A stretch of 64,000 bases of DNA from an uncultured Flavobacteriaceae bacterium. GTDB lineage: Bacteria; Bacteroidota; Bacteroidia; Flavobacteriales; Flavobacteriaceae. Below, piece after piece: positions 35,797-43,214 of this stretch (within the stretch, counting starts at the first letter, position 1; every line of letters starts with the position of its first letter). The stretch is taken from contig CANNAC010000004.1 of NCBI GenBank assembly GCA_947502495.1, forward strand, positions 1 through 64,000. The letters run 5' to 3'. The notes under the pieces were generated by a model that ran no database searches, had not been told where the DNA came from, and saw only the letters and a list, made by a program, of their open reading frames with translations. The position numbers were made by a program, and so were the translations under genes.

Positions 35797-36180
35797 CTTT
35801 AAAAAACCTCTCATTTTTTGAGAGGTTTTTTTATGCGATATATTTTGGGGCGAGAAGTTTATCGGGAGCGTAGTCGAAGGGAGTCCCTCCATCGGCTCTT
35901 TAAAAAACCTCTCATTTTTTGAGAGGTTTTTATTCGATATATTTTGGGGCGAGAAGTTTATCGGGAGCGTAGTCGAAGGGAGTCCCTCCATCGACTCTTT
36001 AAAAAACCTCTCATTTTTTGAGAGGTTTTTTTATGCGATATATTTTGGGGCGAGAAGTTTATCGGGAGCGTAGTCGAAGGGAGTCCCTCCATCGGCTCTT
36101 TAAAAAACCTCTCAATTTTTTGAGAGGTTTTTTTATGCAATATATTTTAGGGCGAGAAGCAAGTCTATAACGTAGACGAA
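35780..36180 (+). repeat. tandem array of tRNA-Thr 3' end + terminator + spacer, four copies
   Basis: GAGTCCCTCCATCGGCTCTT starts at 35780, 35881, 35980 and 36081 (periods 101, 99, 101). Each copy continues with a terminator hairpin (AAACCTCTC/GAGAGGTTT), then a spacer containing TATATTTTGGGGCGAGAAG and TCGGGAGCGTAGTCGAAGG. Copy 3 has TCGACTC for TCGGCTC; copy 4 has a diverged tail. Copy 1 is the functional tRNA end. Confidence 0.95.
35801..35832 (+). terminator. intrinsic terminator of tRNA-Thr, repeated in each array copy
   Basis: AAACCTCTC (35804-35812) / GAGAGGTTT (35820-35828) plus a T run. The same hairpin is present near 35901, 36001 and 36101, giving four terminators in series. Confidence 0.9.
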
Positions 36181-36184
36181 AGGA

Positions 36185-36282
36185 ATTGCTTTATTGGGAT
36201 TTTAAGCCGCTCTGTTTTGCTATTCGTTTTTTTTGGTGGTATCTGTGTGCTCGAAGTAAATATTCCGCTTAGATAAAGCAAT
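36185..36282. repeat. 98-bp stretch bounded by a 10-bp inverted repeat
   Basis: ATTGCTTTAT (36185-36194) and ATAAAGCAAT (36273-36282) are perfect complements at the end of the tRNA-Thr array. No coding potential inside. Confidence 0.5.
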
Positions 36283-36310
36283 AAAAAAACCCCAAACATT
36301 TCTGTTTGGG
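36283..36310 (-). terminator. intrinsic terminator after DUF4369 lipoprotein gene
   Basis: CCCAAACA (36291-36298) / TGTTTGGG (36303-36310); on the minus strand it is followed by seven T. Confidence 0.85.
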
Positions 36311-36337
36311 ATCTTAAAAATATACTAAAAGTGTTTT

Positions 36338-37030
36338 TTAGTCTTCTTTCTTGCGCTCTACAATAAAAGCTTCCAATTCTTTACCATATTTAGATGCCTT
36401 CACTTTTGGAGTTAAAACATTATTTATAGTATCTAACCATTTTGTTTGTGCATCTGCAATTTCAGATAGTGCTAAATAAGGAGCAACCTCATTGTCTTTA
36501 TTTGCTATAGCGAAGTTTACGGTATATAAGTACTTGCTTTTTACTAAACTGTTATACGCTTTTGTATTGGCAATAATTTTAGCAGTGTCATTAGCTACTT
36601 TTGCATCAAACTCTTCTTTTATAAGATTCAGGTTTCTGTCGTTAAAACGAGACATTACCAATAGATACTCTTCTAAAGCTTTTTGTTGCTTAGAACCTTT
36701 TATTTTGGCATCCATACCAAAATTTTTCACACTGGTAGTAATTTCTGTAATCCCTTTATCTGCAAAAAAGGAAATAGTTTCATCATCGCTAGTATTCTTG
36801 TTTAATTGTAAGAAATACATTTCAGGAGTTTCTAAAGTGCTATTAAAGACAATTGGAGCTTCGCCTTGAACAACTAAAGAGTCTACCGTTATAATAGTAG
36901 TGTCTTGCGCTTTTTTAAGGTAAACGGTTCCTTTTTTTAATCCTTTGATGTTTACTTTTACAGTTAAATCTTGCTCTTTTCCACAAGAAAAAAGAATTGC
37001 TAATGCTAGTACAAATATTGTTTTTTTCAT
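36338..37030 (-). CDS. DUF4369 domain lipoprotein
   Basis: The 230-residue protein has a lipoprotein signal (ALAILFSCGKEQ). Residues about 22-115 resemble the DUF4369 beta-domain (VKVNIKGLKKGTVYLKK, TIITVDSLVVQGE, FFADKGITEI), often found before AhpC/thioredoxin domains in Bacteroidota. Here the C-terminal half is helical with no thioredoxin motif, so it is a stand-alone form. It stands alone on the minus strand with its own terminator. Confidence 0.75.
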   Translation of the reverse strand: MKKTIFVLALAILFSCGKEQDLTVKVNIKGLKKGTVYLKKAQDTTIITVDSLVVQGEAPIVFNSTLETPEMYFLQLNKNTSDDETISFFADKGITEITTSVKNFGMDAKIKGSKQQKALEEYLLVMSRFNDRNLNLIKEEFDAKVANDTAKIIANTKAYNSLVKSKYLYTVNFAIANKDNEVAPYLALSEIADAQTKWLDTINNVLTPKVKASKYGKELEAFIVERKKED

Positions 37031-37127
37031 TTAAGCTGAATTTATTTCAGAATGATTTCCGTGAAAACGAAAACCTATATCGTGTTTTTTTAAGATGCGC
37101 AAATATGCTATAAATAATTATTAAATG

Positions 37128-38438
37128 CTAGTTCGCTGCAGCAATTTGCATTAAAATAGTACAGCCTATTGCTGCTATGGTACCAACGGCATAACCAAAT
37201 ACCGCTAGAAGTACGCCAACAGTTGCTAATGATGGGTGAAAAGCAGAAGCTACAATTGGTGCAGAAGCCGCGCCACCAACATTTGCTTGACTACCTACAG
37301 CCAAAAAGAAATATGGTGCTTTTATAAGTTTTGCGACTAGAATTAATAGGATGGCATGAATGGTCATCCAAACAACACCAATTGCTATTAAACCTACATT
37401 GTCGAAAATCATGGTTAAATCCATTTTCATACCAATAGAGGCTACTAATATGTAAATAAAAATACTTCCTATTTTGCTGGCTCCAGCGCCTTCGTAGTTT
37501 TTAGCTTTGGTATACGATAAGAGTATTGCAATAAGTGTTGAAATACTTATCATCCAGAAGAAAGAAGATCCTAAAAAGGTTAGCATGTTTCTTGTGGTTG
37601 CAGATGCTATTCCTGCCACGACATTTTTGAAAAATGGTGCTAAAAACCCAGAACATAAATGTGCAAAACTAACCGCTCCAAAAGCGATTGCTAGTATAAT
37701 CATATAATCGGTTAGGGTTGGCGTTCTTTTTACGCTTTCTGTAAAGGTGGATACTTTTTCTTTAAGCGCTTCAATGGAAGCAGTATCTGCTTTAAGCCAT
37801 TTATTAATTCGGTCACGCTTACCAATCCCAATAAGTATAATGGCCATCCAAATGTTGGCAACTACTATATCTACAAATACCATTCCTCCGTAGAGTTTTT
37901 GGTTGTAGCCATAAATTTCTAGCATGGCAGTTTGGTTTGCACCTCCACCAATCCAACTTCCTGCAAGTGTAGATAATCCTCTCCAAACGGCATCTGGACC
38001 AATACCGCCAACTGTTTCTGGAGATACCATGGATATTAATAATATAGCAATTGGACCTCCAATTATAATTCCTATAGTTCCTGTAAAGAACATGATAAGT
38101 GCTTTCCACCCTAAGTTGAAAACAGATTTTAGGTCGATACTTAGCGTCATAAGTACTAATGCAGCAGGAAGTAAATAACGACTGGATACATGATAGATAC
38201 TTGATTTATGACTTTCTATTGCTCCGGCGGCATCTACGGTTTCCCATTCTGGAGATATGAGTCCAAAAGATGTTAAAACGGCAGGTAGCATATATGCCAT
38301 AAAGAGTCCGGGAACAATTTTATAAAATTTGGACCAAAATCCCGTTTTAATATTTTCGGTATAAAATACAAAGCCTAGTGCTAGCATTAAAAAGCCAAAT
38401 ACTATTGCGTCATTTGTAATTAGAGGTGTGTTTTCCAT
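37128..38438 (-). CDS. DUF819 family membrane protein
   Basis: The 436-residue protein has about twelve hydrophobic segments and the DUF819 (YjcL) landmarks ESHKSSIYHVSSRYLLPAALVL (split) and GSWIGGGANQTAMLEIYG near the middle, mirrored by VGSQANVGGAASAPIVASAF near the C terminus. The duplicated G/A/N-rich loops suggest a transporter with inverted-repeat topology; the substrate is unknown. I choose the ATG at 38438 (MENTPLITNDAI); the longer form would start at a TTG at 38468. Confidence 0.85.
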   Translation of the reverse strand: MENTPLITNDAIVFGFLMLALGFVFYTENIKTGFWSKFYKIVPGLFMAYMLPAVLTSFGLISPEWETVDAAGAIESHKSSIYHVSSRYLLPAALVLMTLSIDLKSVFNLGWKALIMFFTGTIGIIIGGPIAILLISMVSPETVGGIGPDAVWRGLSTLAGSWIGGGANQTAMLEIYGYNQKLYGGMVFVDIVVANIWMAIILIGIGKRDRINKWLKADTASIEALKEKVSTFTESVKRTPTLTDYMIILAIAFGAVSFAHLCSGFLAPFFKNVVAGIASATTRNMLTFLGSSFFWMISISTLIAILLSYTKAKNYEGAGASKIGSIFIYILVASIGMKMDLTMIFDNVGLIAIGVVWMTIHAILLILVAKLIKAPYFFLAVGSQANVGGAASAPIVASAFHPSLATVGVLLAVFGYAVGTIAAIGCTILMQIAAAN

Positions 38439-38499
38439 ATTAGTTAGTTTATACACGCAAAATACCAAATTAAAAGGGAATTTTAGAAGTTTGGCACGA

Positions 38500-38630
38500 G
38501 ATTTGAAATATACTTTTCAGTTACTACGAGAAGCTTTTTAGAGTGTGGTTACTTTTAATAAAAGTGTAGTAACTAATTTTTGGTTGGTTAGTTAGGAAAA
38601 GCATTCTTCGGAATGCTTTTCTTTTTTTAT
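38500..38630 (+). ncRNA. candidate small structured RNA ending in a UUCG hairpin terminator
   Basis: No gene here. TTACTAC (38521-38527) pairs with GTAGTAA (38566-38572), enclosing ACTTTT/AAAAGT (38551-38556/38560-38565). Then GAAAAGCATTC-TTCG-GAATGCTTTTC (38596-38621) forms a perfect stem with a TTCG loop, followed by seven T on the plus strand, although no plus-strand gene ends here. 5' end and promoter are not identifiable. The hairpin could alternatively terminate the minus-strand gene at 38677. Confidence 0.35.
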
Positions 38631-38676
38631 GCCTTTTACTGAAATTTGTACTAGAAGAATAGAGGTGCAATTTTAG

Positions 38677-39102
38677 TTATTGCTTGAGTAGTTCTTTTCT
38701 TTCCATCCAAGAAATATCTGATTTATAGAATTGAAGCCTTGTTTTTATAACTTTATCCGCTTTGTCTCGTGGTAATTTGCTAATAAATCTTGCTTTAGAA
38801 TTATTAAAATCTAGTGTGTGTTGGTCGTTAAAATCTATATTTTGGTTTGTAGAAAATGTAATTATATTTTTTTCTGCAGTCCAAGTTCCTTTTCCGTATG
38901 TATTAAATTCTGGTGAAATTGCTTGTTTGTGATTTGAATAAAAATGGAATGTAAAAGTACCATCTTGTTGTAAGCTAAGTGTGTATGTAAACGAAGCGTT
39001 TTCAGTTTCTATACTTAAATTGTAATCACCAACAAGTTTTTCAGATTGCGCAAAGATGCTGAAACATAAAGTAGATAATATAACGAGTAGTATCTTTTTC
39101 AA
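38677..39102 (-). CDS. small secreted protein, lipocalin-like pattern
   Basis: The 141-residue protein has a signal peptide (MKKILLVILSTLCFSIFAQ). The mature part has short beta-strand blocks typical of lipocalin-like or NlpE-like barrels (LVGDYNLSIE, YTLSLQQDGTFTFHFYS, YGKGTWTAEKNIITFST). The function is unknown. It starts 5 bases after the stop of the hydrolase gene at 39108, so the two are probably co-transcribed. Confidence 0.7.
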   Translation of the reverse strand: MKKILLVILSTLCFSIFAQSEKLVGDYNLSIETENASFTYTLSLQQDGTFTFHFYSNHKQAISPEFNTYGKGTWTAEKNIITFSTNQNIDFNDQHTLDFNNSKARFISKLPRDKADKVIKTRLQFYKSDISWMERKELLKQ

Positions 39103-39107
39103 AATAA

Positions 39108-40031
39108 TTAGTTTATAAACCTCACTATACTTTCAATAACCTCAGGATTTATTTTTCGGAAAGACTCATTATACGATTTTGAATTTTCTAAAGTACCTCC
39201 TTCAATAGTGAATAGGATATGATTCATATTTTCTATAATTGTAATTTCAGCCTTCGGATTGGCCTCTTTTAAAAGGTGGGCTTCTTCGGTAGATACTTGT
39301 AAATCTTTAGTACCATTAATAATAAGTATTGGCATGTTTAATTCTTGTATTATTTCCAAAGGATTATATTGTATCCAATTACTCATAAAAGGCTGTAAGC
39401 TAATATCAAAAACAGAAGCTAAAGCAGGAGGATAGTCTGTTGTCGTTTTGTTTTTCTTTAAAATAGCAAATACTTTTTTAGAGTCTTCTCCATACATTGG
39501 GTAGGTTTTTTCTATTTGTTCTTGTATCAACGCATCTATTGATTTTCCTGATCCAGCTAAAGAAATAAAACCGTCGGCTTTATCTTTCGCGGCAAGCATA
39601 CCAACCAAACTACCTTGGCTATGACCGATAATGTATATTTTTGAAAAGCTATTTTTTTCTTTAAAATAATCTATTACAGAAACAGCGTCGGTAATAAAAT
39701 CATCAAACATAATGTTTTTGTCTACTTTTCCTTTTCGAATTTGTTTAACGATGCGCTTATCATATCTAAAGGATGCAATTCCTTGATTAGATAATCCTTC
39801 GGTTAGTTTTTTTAAGGAGTTATTCATTAAAAAATTCTGATTCCCATCTCTATTCGTTGGTCCAGAACCGGCAATAATAATTGCTAATACCGATTTGTTA
39901 TTGGCATTCGGAGTTAAAAGTGTACCATCAATTAATTCATTAATAGCAATTTCTTCAGCAGTAAAAAGTTTGTCTTGTGCGAAAAGGCTACAAGTAATGC
40001 ATGCAGTAAGAATTAAAAGTTTCAATTTCAT
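39108..40031 (-). CDS. secreted alpha/beta hydrolase
   Basis: The 307-residue protein has a signal peptide ending CSLFAQ. The nucleophile elbow is IIGHSQGSLVG (Ser in G-H-S-Q-G), the likely acid Asp is in ILIINGTKDLQVS, and the catalytic His is in IENMNHILF. IIAGSGPTNRDGNQ is the oxyanion-hole region seen in related dienelactone-hydrolase-like and esterase proteins of Bacteroidota. The substrate is unknown. Confidence 0.85.
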   Translation of the reverse strand: MKLKLLILTACITCSLFAQDKLFTAEEIAINELIDGTLLTPNANNKSVLAIIIAGSGPTNRDGNQNFLMNNSLKKLTEGLSNQGIASFRYDKRIVKQIRKGKVDKNIMFDDFITDAVSVIDYFKEKNSFSKIYIIGHSQGSLVGMLAAKDKADGFISLAGSGKSIDALIQEQIEKTYPMYGEDSKKVFAILKKNKTTTDYPPALASVFDISLQPFMSNWIQYNPLEIIQELNMPILIINGTKDLQVSTEEAHLLKEANPKAEITIIENMNHILFTIEGGTLENSKSYNESFRKINPEVIESIVRFIN

Positions 40032-40268
40032 GGGTATAATTTTATTATTTTTTAGCTAAAAAGGAATGCCTATTATTATCTATAACGTAAAATTAGATGA
40101 AATTAATCTACATAAAGCAAAAATAATTATAATATTTATAATGTTAAAATATGCATTTCATCGATTATTTAATGAATTTGACCACCAAATGTTAAAAAAA
40201 GATGCATTTCATCGAATATAAATACTTTTAAACGTCAACTATGAAATATAATTTTATATTTGAAGCGT
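40032..40268. other. AT-rich intergenic region with repeated ATTTCATC motifs
   Basis: ATGCATTTCATCGA occurs twice as a direct repeat (40151-40164, 40202-40215; 51 bp apart), and its core appears inverted as GATGAAAT at 40096-40103. These could be operator sites for the minus-strand hydrolase gene. No gene seen. Confidence 0.4.
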
Positions 40269-40402
40269 ACTAATAACACACTTTTAGTATAATGGATTAA
40301 TTAATTAATATTTGCATTATGTTGTTGATACTAGAGACCCTAAATCATACCATAATATAAAATGCAAATTACAAAAACAGAGGTTGAGGGACCTCTGTTT
40401 TT
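40269..40402 (+). ncRNA. candidate small RNA (promoter and terminator without an ORF)
   Basis: A -7 box TATATTTG lies at 40255-40262 and a strong hairpin (AAAACAGAGGT / ACCTCTGTTTT, 40374-40401, followed by T) at the other end, giving a transcript of about 130 bases with no ORF. No TTG at -33. The hairpin also terminates the minus-strand AlkB gene, which may be its only role. Confidence 0.3.
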
Positions 40403-40403
40403 T
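40374..40403 (-). terminator. intrinsic terminator after the AlkB-type gene
   Basis: An 11-bp stem AAAACAGAGGT / ACCTCTGTTTT with a 6-base loop, directly after the stop codon on the minus strand. Confidence 0.8.
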
Positions 40404-40997
40404 TTATGCAATAATTCTAAAAGTTAGATTAATTCTTTCTCCAACTTCTTTCTTTGTTTTTGGTATTTGATGTAGCCAGTTTTCTTGCGTGGCACCTTTC
40501 ATAAGTAGTAAACTACCATGTTCTAAATTTATTTTAAGCCTGTGTTCTTTTTTCGTTTTATGTTTTAAATGAAAAGATCGACTAGCTCCAAAACTTACAG
40601 AAGCGATTATTGGTTGTTTACCTAACTCCTTCTCATTATCTGCATGCCAGCCGTTACTATCTTGACCATTTCGATATAAGTTTGCTAAACAAGTGGTAAA
40701 GTGCGTATGGCAAATGGTTTCTATATGTTGCTTAATTTGTAAAAGTGTTTTGGTAAAAACGGTAGGTTGCATGGTGATGTTAGAATAGGAATAGGCTTTA
40801 TTATTGTTTGCATATAAAGCCGTAAGTCTAGGTTGGGCATGTGTTTTACCAAAAAGTGTAATCGAGTCTTGTCGCCAAGCAATGGTTTTTAATAAGGTTT
40901 TAAAATACGCATTCGCTTCTGTTGGATGAAAACATTCCGGATAGTAAATTACTTCTCCATCTTCTAATGGTAAATTTATTGCTTCGTTAAATAACAT
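40404..40997 (-). CDS. AlkB-like 2-oxoglutarate/Fe(II) dioxygenase (DNA/RNA repair)
   Basis: The 197-residue protein has the Fe-binding H-x-D in NGWHADNEKELG, a distal His in ENWLHQIPKT, and the 2-oxoglutarate Arg in ERINLTFRII. PRLTALYANN and SVSFGASRSFHLKHK are typical of the ALKBH2/3-like bacterial branch that reverses 1-methyladenine and 3-methylcytosine damage. It is divergent from the VanX-type gene at 41057. Confidence 0.92.
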   Translation of the reverse strand: MLFNEAINLPLEDGEVIYYPECFHPTEANAYFKTLLKTIAWRQDSITLFGKTHAQPRLTALYANNNKAYSYSNITMQPTVFTKTLLQIKQHIETICHTHFTTCLANLYRNGQDSNGWHADNEKELGKQPIIASVSFGASRSFHLKHKTKKEHRLKINLEHGSLLLMKGATQENWLHQIPKTKKEVGERINLTFRIIA

Positions 40998-41056
40998 AAT
41001 TTCTAGATCGGGAATACATTTATATTTTTCCTAAATTAGCATTTAAAGATTTTAAA

Positions 41057-41722
41057 ATGAAAATTAAGGTTGCTTTTTTACTTTGTCTATTACAAATGTC
41101 TGTGTTTGCACAATTGCCAGAAGGTTTTGTTTATGTCGATGAAGTAATTCCAGATATACAATTAGAACTGCGTTATTGCTTGAACAATAATTTTGTTGGC
41201 CAACCAGTAGATGGTTATAAAGCGGAGGTTTGTATACTTACCAATCCGGCAGCTCTTGCTTTAAAGAAAGTACAAGAAGATCTTAAAAAAGATAGTTTGT
41301 CGTTGAAAGTATTTGATTCGTATAGACCACAACAAGCTGTGAATCATTTTTCTAAATGGGCAAGAAATGTGAATGATACTTTAATGAAACAACAGTATTA
41401 CCCAAATGTAGATAAACGCAATTTGTTTAGAGACGGTTATATCGCTTCAAAATCTAGACATAGTAGTGGTAGTACTATAGATCTTACAATTGTCGATTTG
41501 AAAACCGGAAAAGAGCTAGATATGGGAACGCCTTATGACTATTTTGGAGAAGCTTCTTGGTATCTACATGAAGATTTAACGCAAACACAAAAAGCCAATA
41601 GAGCATTATTGCATAATATAATGAGTAAGCACGGTTTTAGGCATTACCCAAAAGAATGGTGGCATTTTACGTTACGAGGTGAACCGTATAAAAATCAGTA
41701 TTTTGATTTTCCTGTGGAGTAA
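41057..41722 (+). CDS. D-alanyl-D-alanine dipeptidase, VanX/DdpX type (M15 family)
   Basis: The 221-residue protein has a signal peptide (LLCLLQMSVFAQ), so it acts outside the cytoplasm. Zinc ligands are in SRHSSGSTIDLTIVD (H-x6-D) and EWWHFTL (catalytic Glu and His), and FDSYRPQQAV holds the conserved Arg. The fold cleaves D-Ala-D-Ala, usually for peptidoglycan recycling; no vancomycin-resistance genes are present. It ends 1 base before the convergent gene at 41724. Confidence 0.9.
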   Translation: MKIKVAFLLCLLQMSVFAQLPEGFVYVDEVIPDIQLELRYCLNNNFVGQPVDGYKAEVCILTNPAALALKKVQEDLKKDSLSLKVFDSYRPQQAVNHFSKWARNVNDTLMKQQYYPNVDKRNLFRDGYIASKSRHSSGSTIDLTIVDLKTGKELDMGTPYDYFGEASWYLHEDLTQTQKANRALLHNIMSKHGFRHYPKEWWHFTLRGEPYKNQYFDFPVE

Positions 41723-41723
41723 T

Positions 41724-42713
41724 TTACTCTTCTTCTTCTTTATACACCTGCAATCCTAAGCCAATGGCATAATTATTTAACCCCGCTTTTAAAAGATTGG
41801 AATCCTGAATGTTCTTCTTGTCGAATAAAACCCATTGGTTGTTATTTAAAAACACACGTTTTACATAGGTTTTTGGCGTTTTTACTTGGTCTGTAAATGG
41901 TAAAAGCGGTCTAAAGGTTGTTGATACTTTTATAATTCCACGAGCTGTTTTTACTTCTCTGTATTTTTTGTTAGGTAATAACTTTCCCGCTTTATCGGTA
42001 TAGCCTAAAACCTGAAGCGAAACATACATCCCATCTTTAGGGATAAAAATATTATTACTCGAAACATCTACTTCAAAAACACTTTCGCTAGCTTCTGTAA
42101 CTCTAAAAATTATTTTATCGTAGGTTAAAACATCACCTGGAAATCCGTTATTGTTTTCATAAAACTGCACCCGAAATAATGTGGAAAACGGAATTTTATT
42201 GGAGGTCTTTGTTTTGCGTTTACTCCAATCTTTTGCTTCTACTTTTATTGGTAAAAGCAACGTGTTTACTTTTTTAGGTTTCGCAGGATTTTCATTTTCA
42301 AAATAAACAGCAATCTCACTTTCTATGGTAGGTAGCCAACATTGGTAATAATCGTCATGAACGGTTGGTTTTAAGGTTTCGTTTTTTGATTTTCCTTTAG
42401 GTGTGTAGCGCAAAAGTACTTCGTCTAAAGCATCTTGAAAAGCATCAAGACCAACAGTGTCTGTAAGATCTATAGTTGCTATTTTATAATCTTTATACCC
42501 TAATGCAGAAATAAAAAGGGTGTCTATATCTGCATATAGTTTTTTTGTAAAGGTGAATTTTCCTTCGTCATCGGCAAAAATTCCATTTCCATTTCCAAAG
42601 GAAACAGTAGCGTATGATACCGGATTTCTGTTTTCTTTGTCTACAATGGTGGTTTGACTAAAGGCGATGCTACTTAATAAGCAGGTAAATAATACAATTA
42701 GGTTTTTTATCAT
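41724..42713 (-). CDS. secreted protein with carboxypeptidase-like regulatory domain
   Basis: The 329-residue protein has a signal peptide (LLSSIAFSQ). Residues about 20-95 are a CarboxypepD_reg-like beta-sandwich (VDKENRNPVSYATVSFGNG, GIFADDEGKFTF, LFISALGYKDY). The remainder has no recognisable domain. Such proteins are usually periplasmic or surface-exposed; the role is unknown. It lies next to a cluster of repeat elements. Confidence 0.78.
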   Translation of the reverse strand: MIKNLIVLFTCLLSSIAFSQTTIVDKENRNPVSYATVSFGNGNGIFADDEGKFTFTKKLYADIDTLFISALGYKDYKIATIDLTDTVGLDAFQDALDEVLLRYTPKGKSKNETLKPTVHDDYYQCWLPTIESEIAVYFENENPAKPKKVNTLLLPIKVEAKDWSKRKTKTSNKIPFSTLFRVQFYENNNGFPGDVLTYDKIIFRVTEASESVFEVDVSSNNIFIPKDGMYVSLQVLGYTDKAGKLLPNKKYREVKTARGIIKVSTTFRPLLPFTDQVKTPKTYVKRVFLNNNQWVLFDKKNIQDSNLLKAGLNNYAIGLGLQVYKEEEE

Positions 42714-42747
42714 TTTTTTATTTTACTTCTCGATATCATTTACGCGC

Positions 42748-42852
42748 TTCTCGATACTATCCCGAAGAAATATCGGGATCACTCGAAGTGACATATCGAT
42801 TATGTTTTTTGTCAGTTCGAGTGTTTCGACTTTAGGAGAAATGTATCGAGAA
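42748..42852. repeat. 105-bp element with 10-bp terminal inverted repeats, copy A
   Basis: It starts TTCTCGATAC (42748-42757) and ends GTATCGAGAA (42843-42852). Inside are TCCCGA/TCGGGA and CACTCGAAGTGACA, with an inverted relative TGTCAGTTCGAGTG, so the whole element can fold into a long hairpin. Confidence 0.85.
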
Positions 42853-42941
42853 TATTTTGTTTTAAAAGAATTAATCTAAAATTTATTTTAAAAGAAATAC
42901 TACGCTTCTCGAAGCCATTTACTTGTTTCTCTTCATTTCAC

Positions 42942-43046
42942 TTCTCGATACAATCCCGAAGAAATATCGGGATCACTCGAAGTGACATATCGATGTGGTT
43001 TCTTGTCAGTTTAAGTGTTTCGACTTTAGGAGAAACGTATCGAGAA
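42942..43046. repeat. 105-bp element with 10-bp terminal inverted repeats, copy B
   Basis: Same ends (42942-42951, 43037-43046) and internal hairpins as copy A, with substitutions. The stretch between B and C (TTTTAAAAGAAATACTACGC onward) repeats the stretch before B with a 167-bp offset, showing a tandem duplication. Confidence 0.85.
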
Positions 43047-43109
43047 TATTTTGTTTTAAAAGAAATACTACGCTTCTCGAAGCCATTTACTTGTTTCTCT
43101 TCATTTCAC

Positions 43110-43213
43110 TTCTCGATACAATCTCGAAAAAAATCAGGATCACTCGAAGTGACATAGCGATTCGGTTTTTTGTCAGTTCGAGTGTTTCGACTTTAGGAGA
43201 AATGTATCGAGAA
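43110..43213. repeat. 105-bp element with 10-bp terminal inverted repeats, copy C
   Basis: Ends at 43110-43119 and 43204-43213. Its TCGGGA hairpin is decayed (CTCGAAAAAAATCAGGA). It stops 1 base before the stop codon of the DUF885 gene. Confidence 0.85.
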
Positions 43214-43214
43214 C

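Noticed and set aside
35734-36140. Minus-strand frames with repeated EGLPSTTLPINFSPQNIS and SRWRDSNPRPADYKSAALA
   Set aside because: They are antisense to tRNA-Thr and its tandem array; the second phrase is a well-known spurious translation of the opposite strand of a tRNA gene.
35780-36180. Regularly spaced repeats that could suggest a CRISPR array
   Set aside because: The period is about 100 bp, the 'spacers' are also identical, the unit contains a tRNA tail and terminator, and no cas gene is near.
41057-41722. Vancomycin-resistance locus
   Set aside because: The VanX-type dipeptidase is alone, secreted, and lacks vanH/vanA-type partners; peptidoglycan recycling is the simpler reading.
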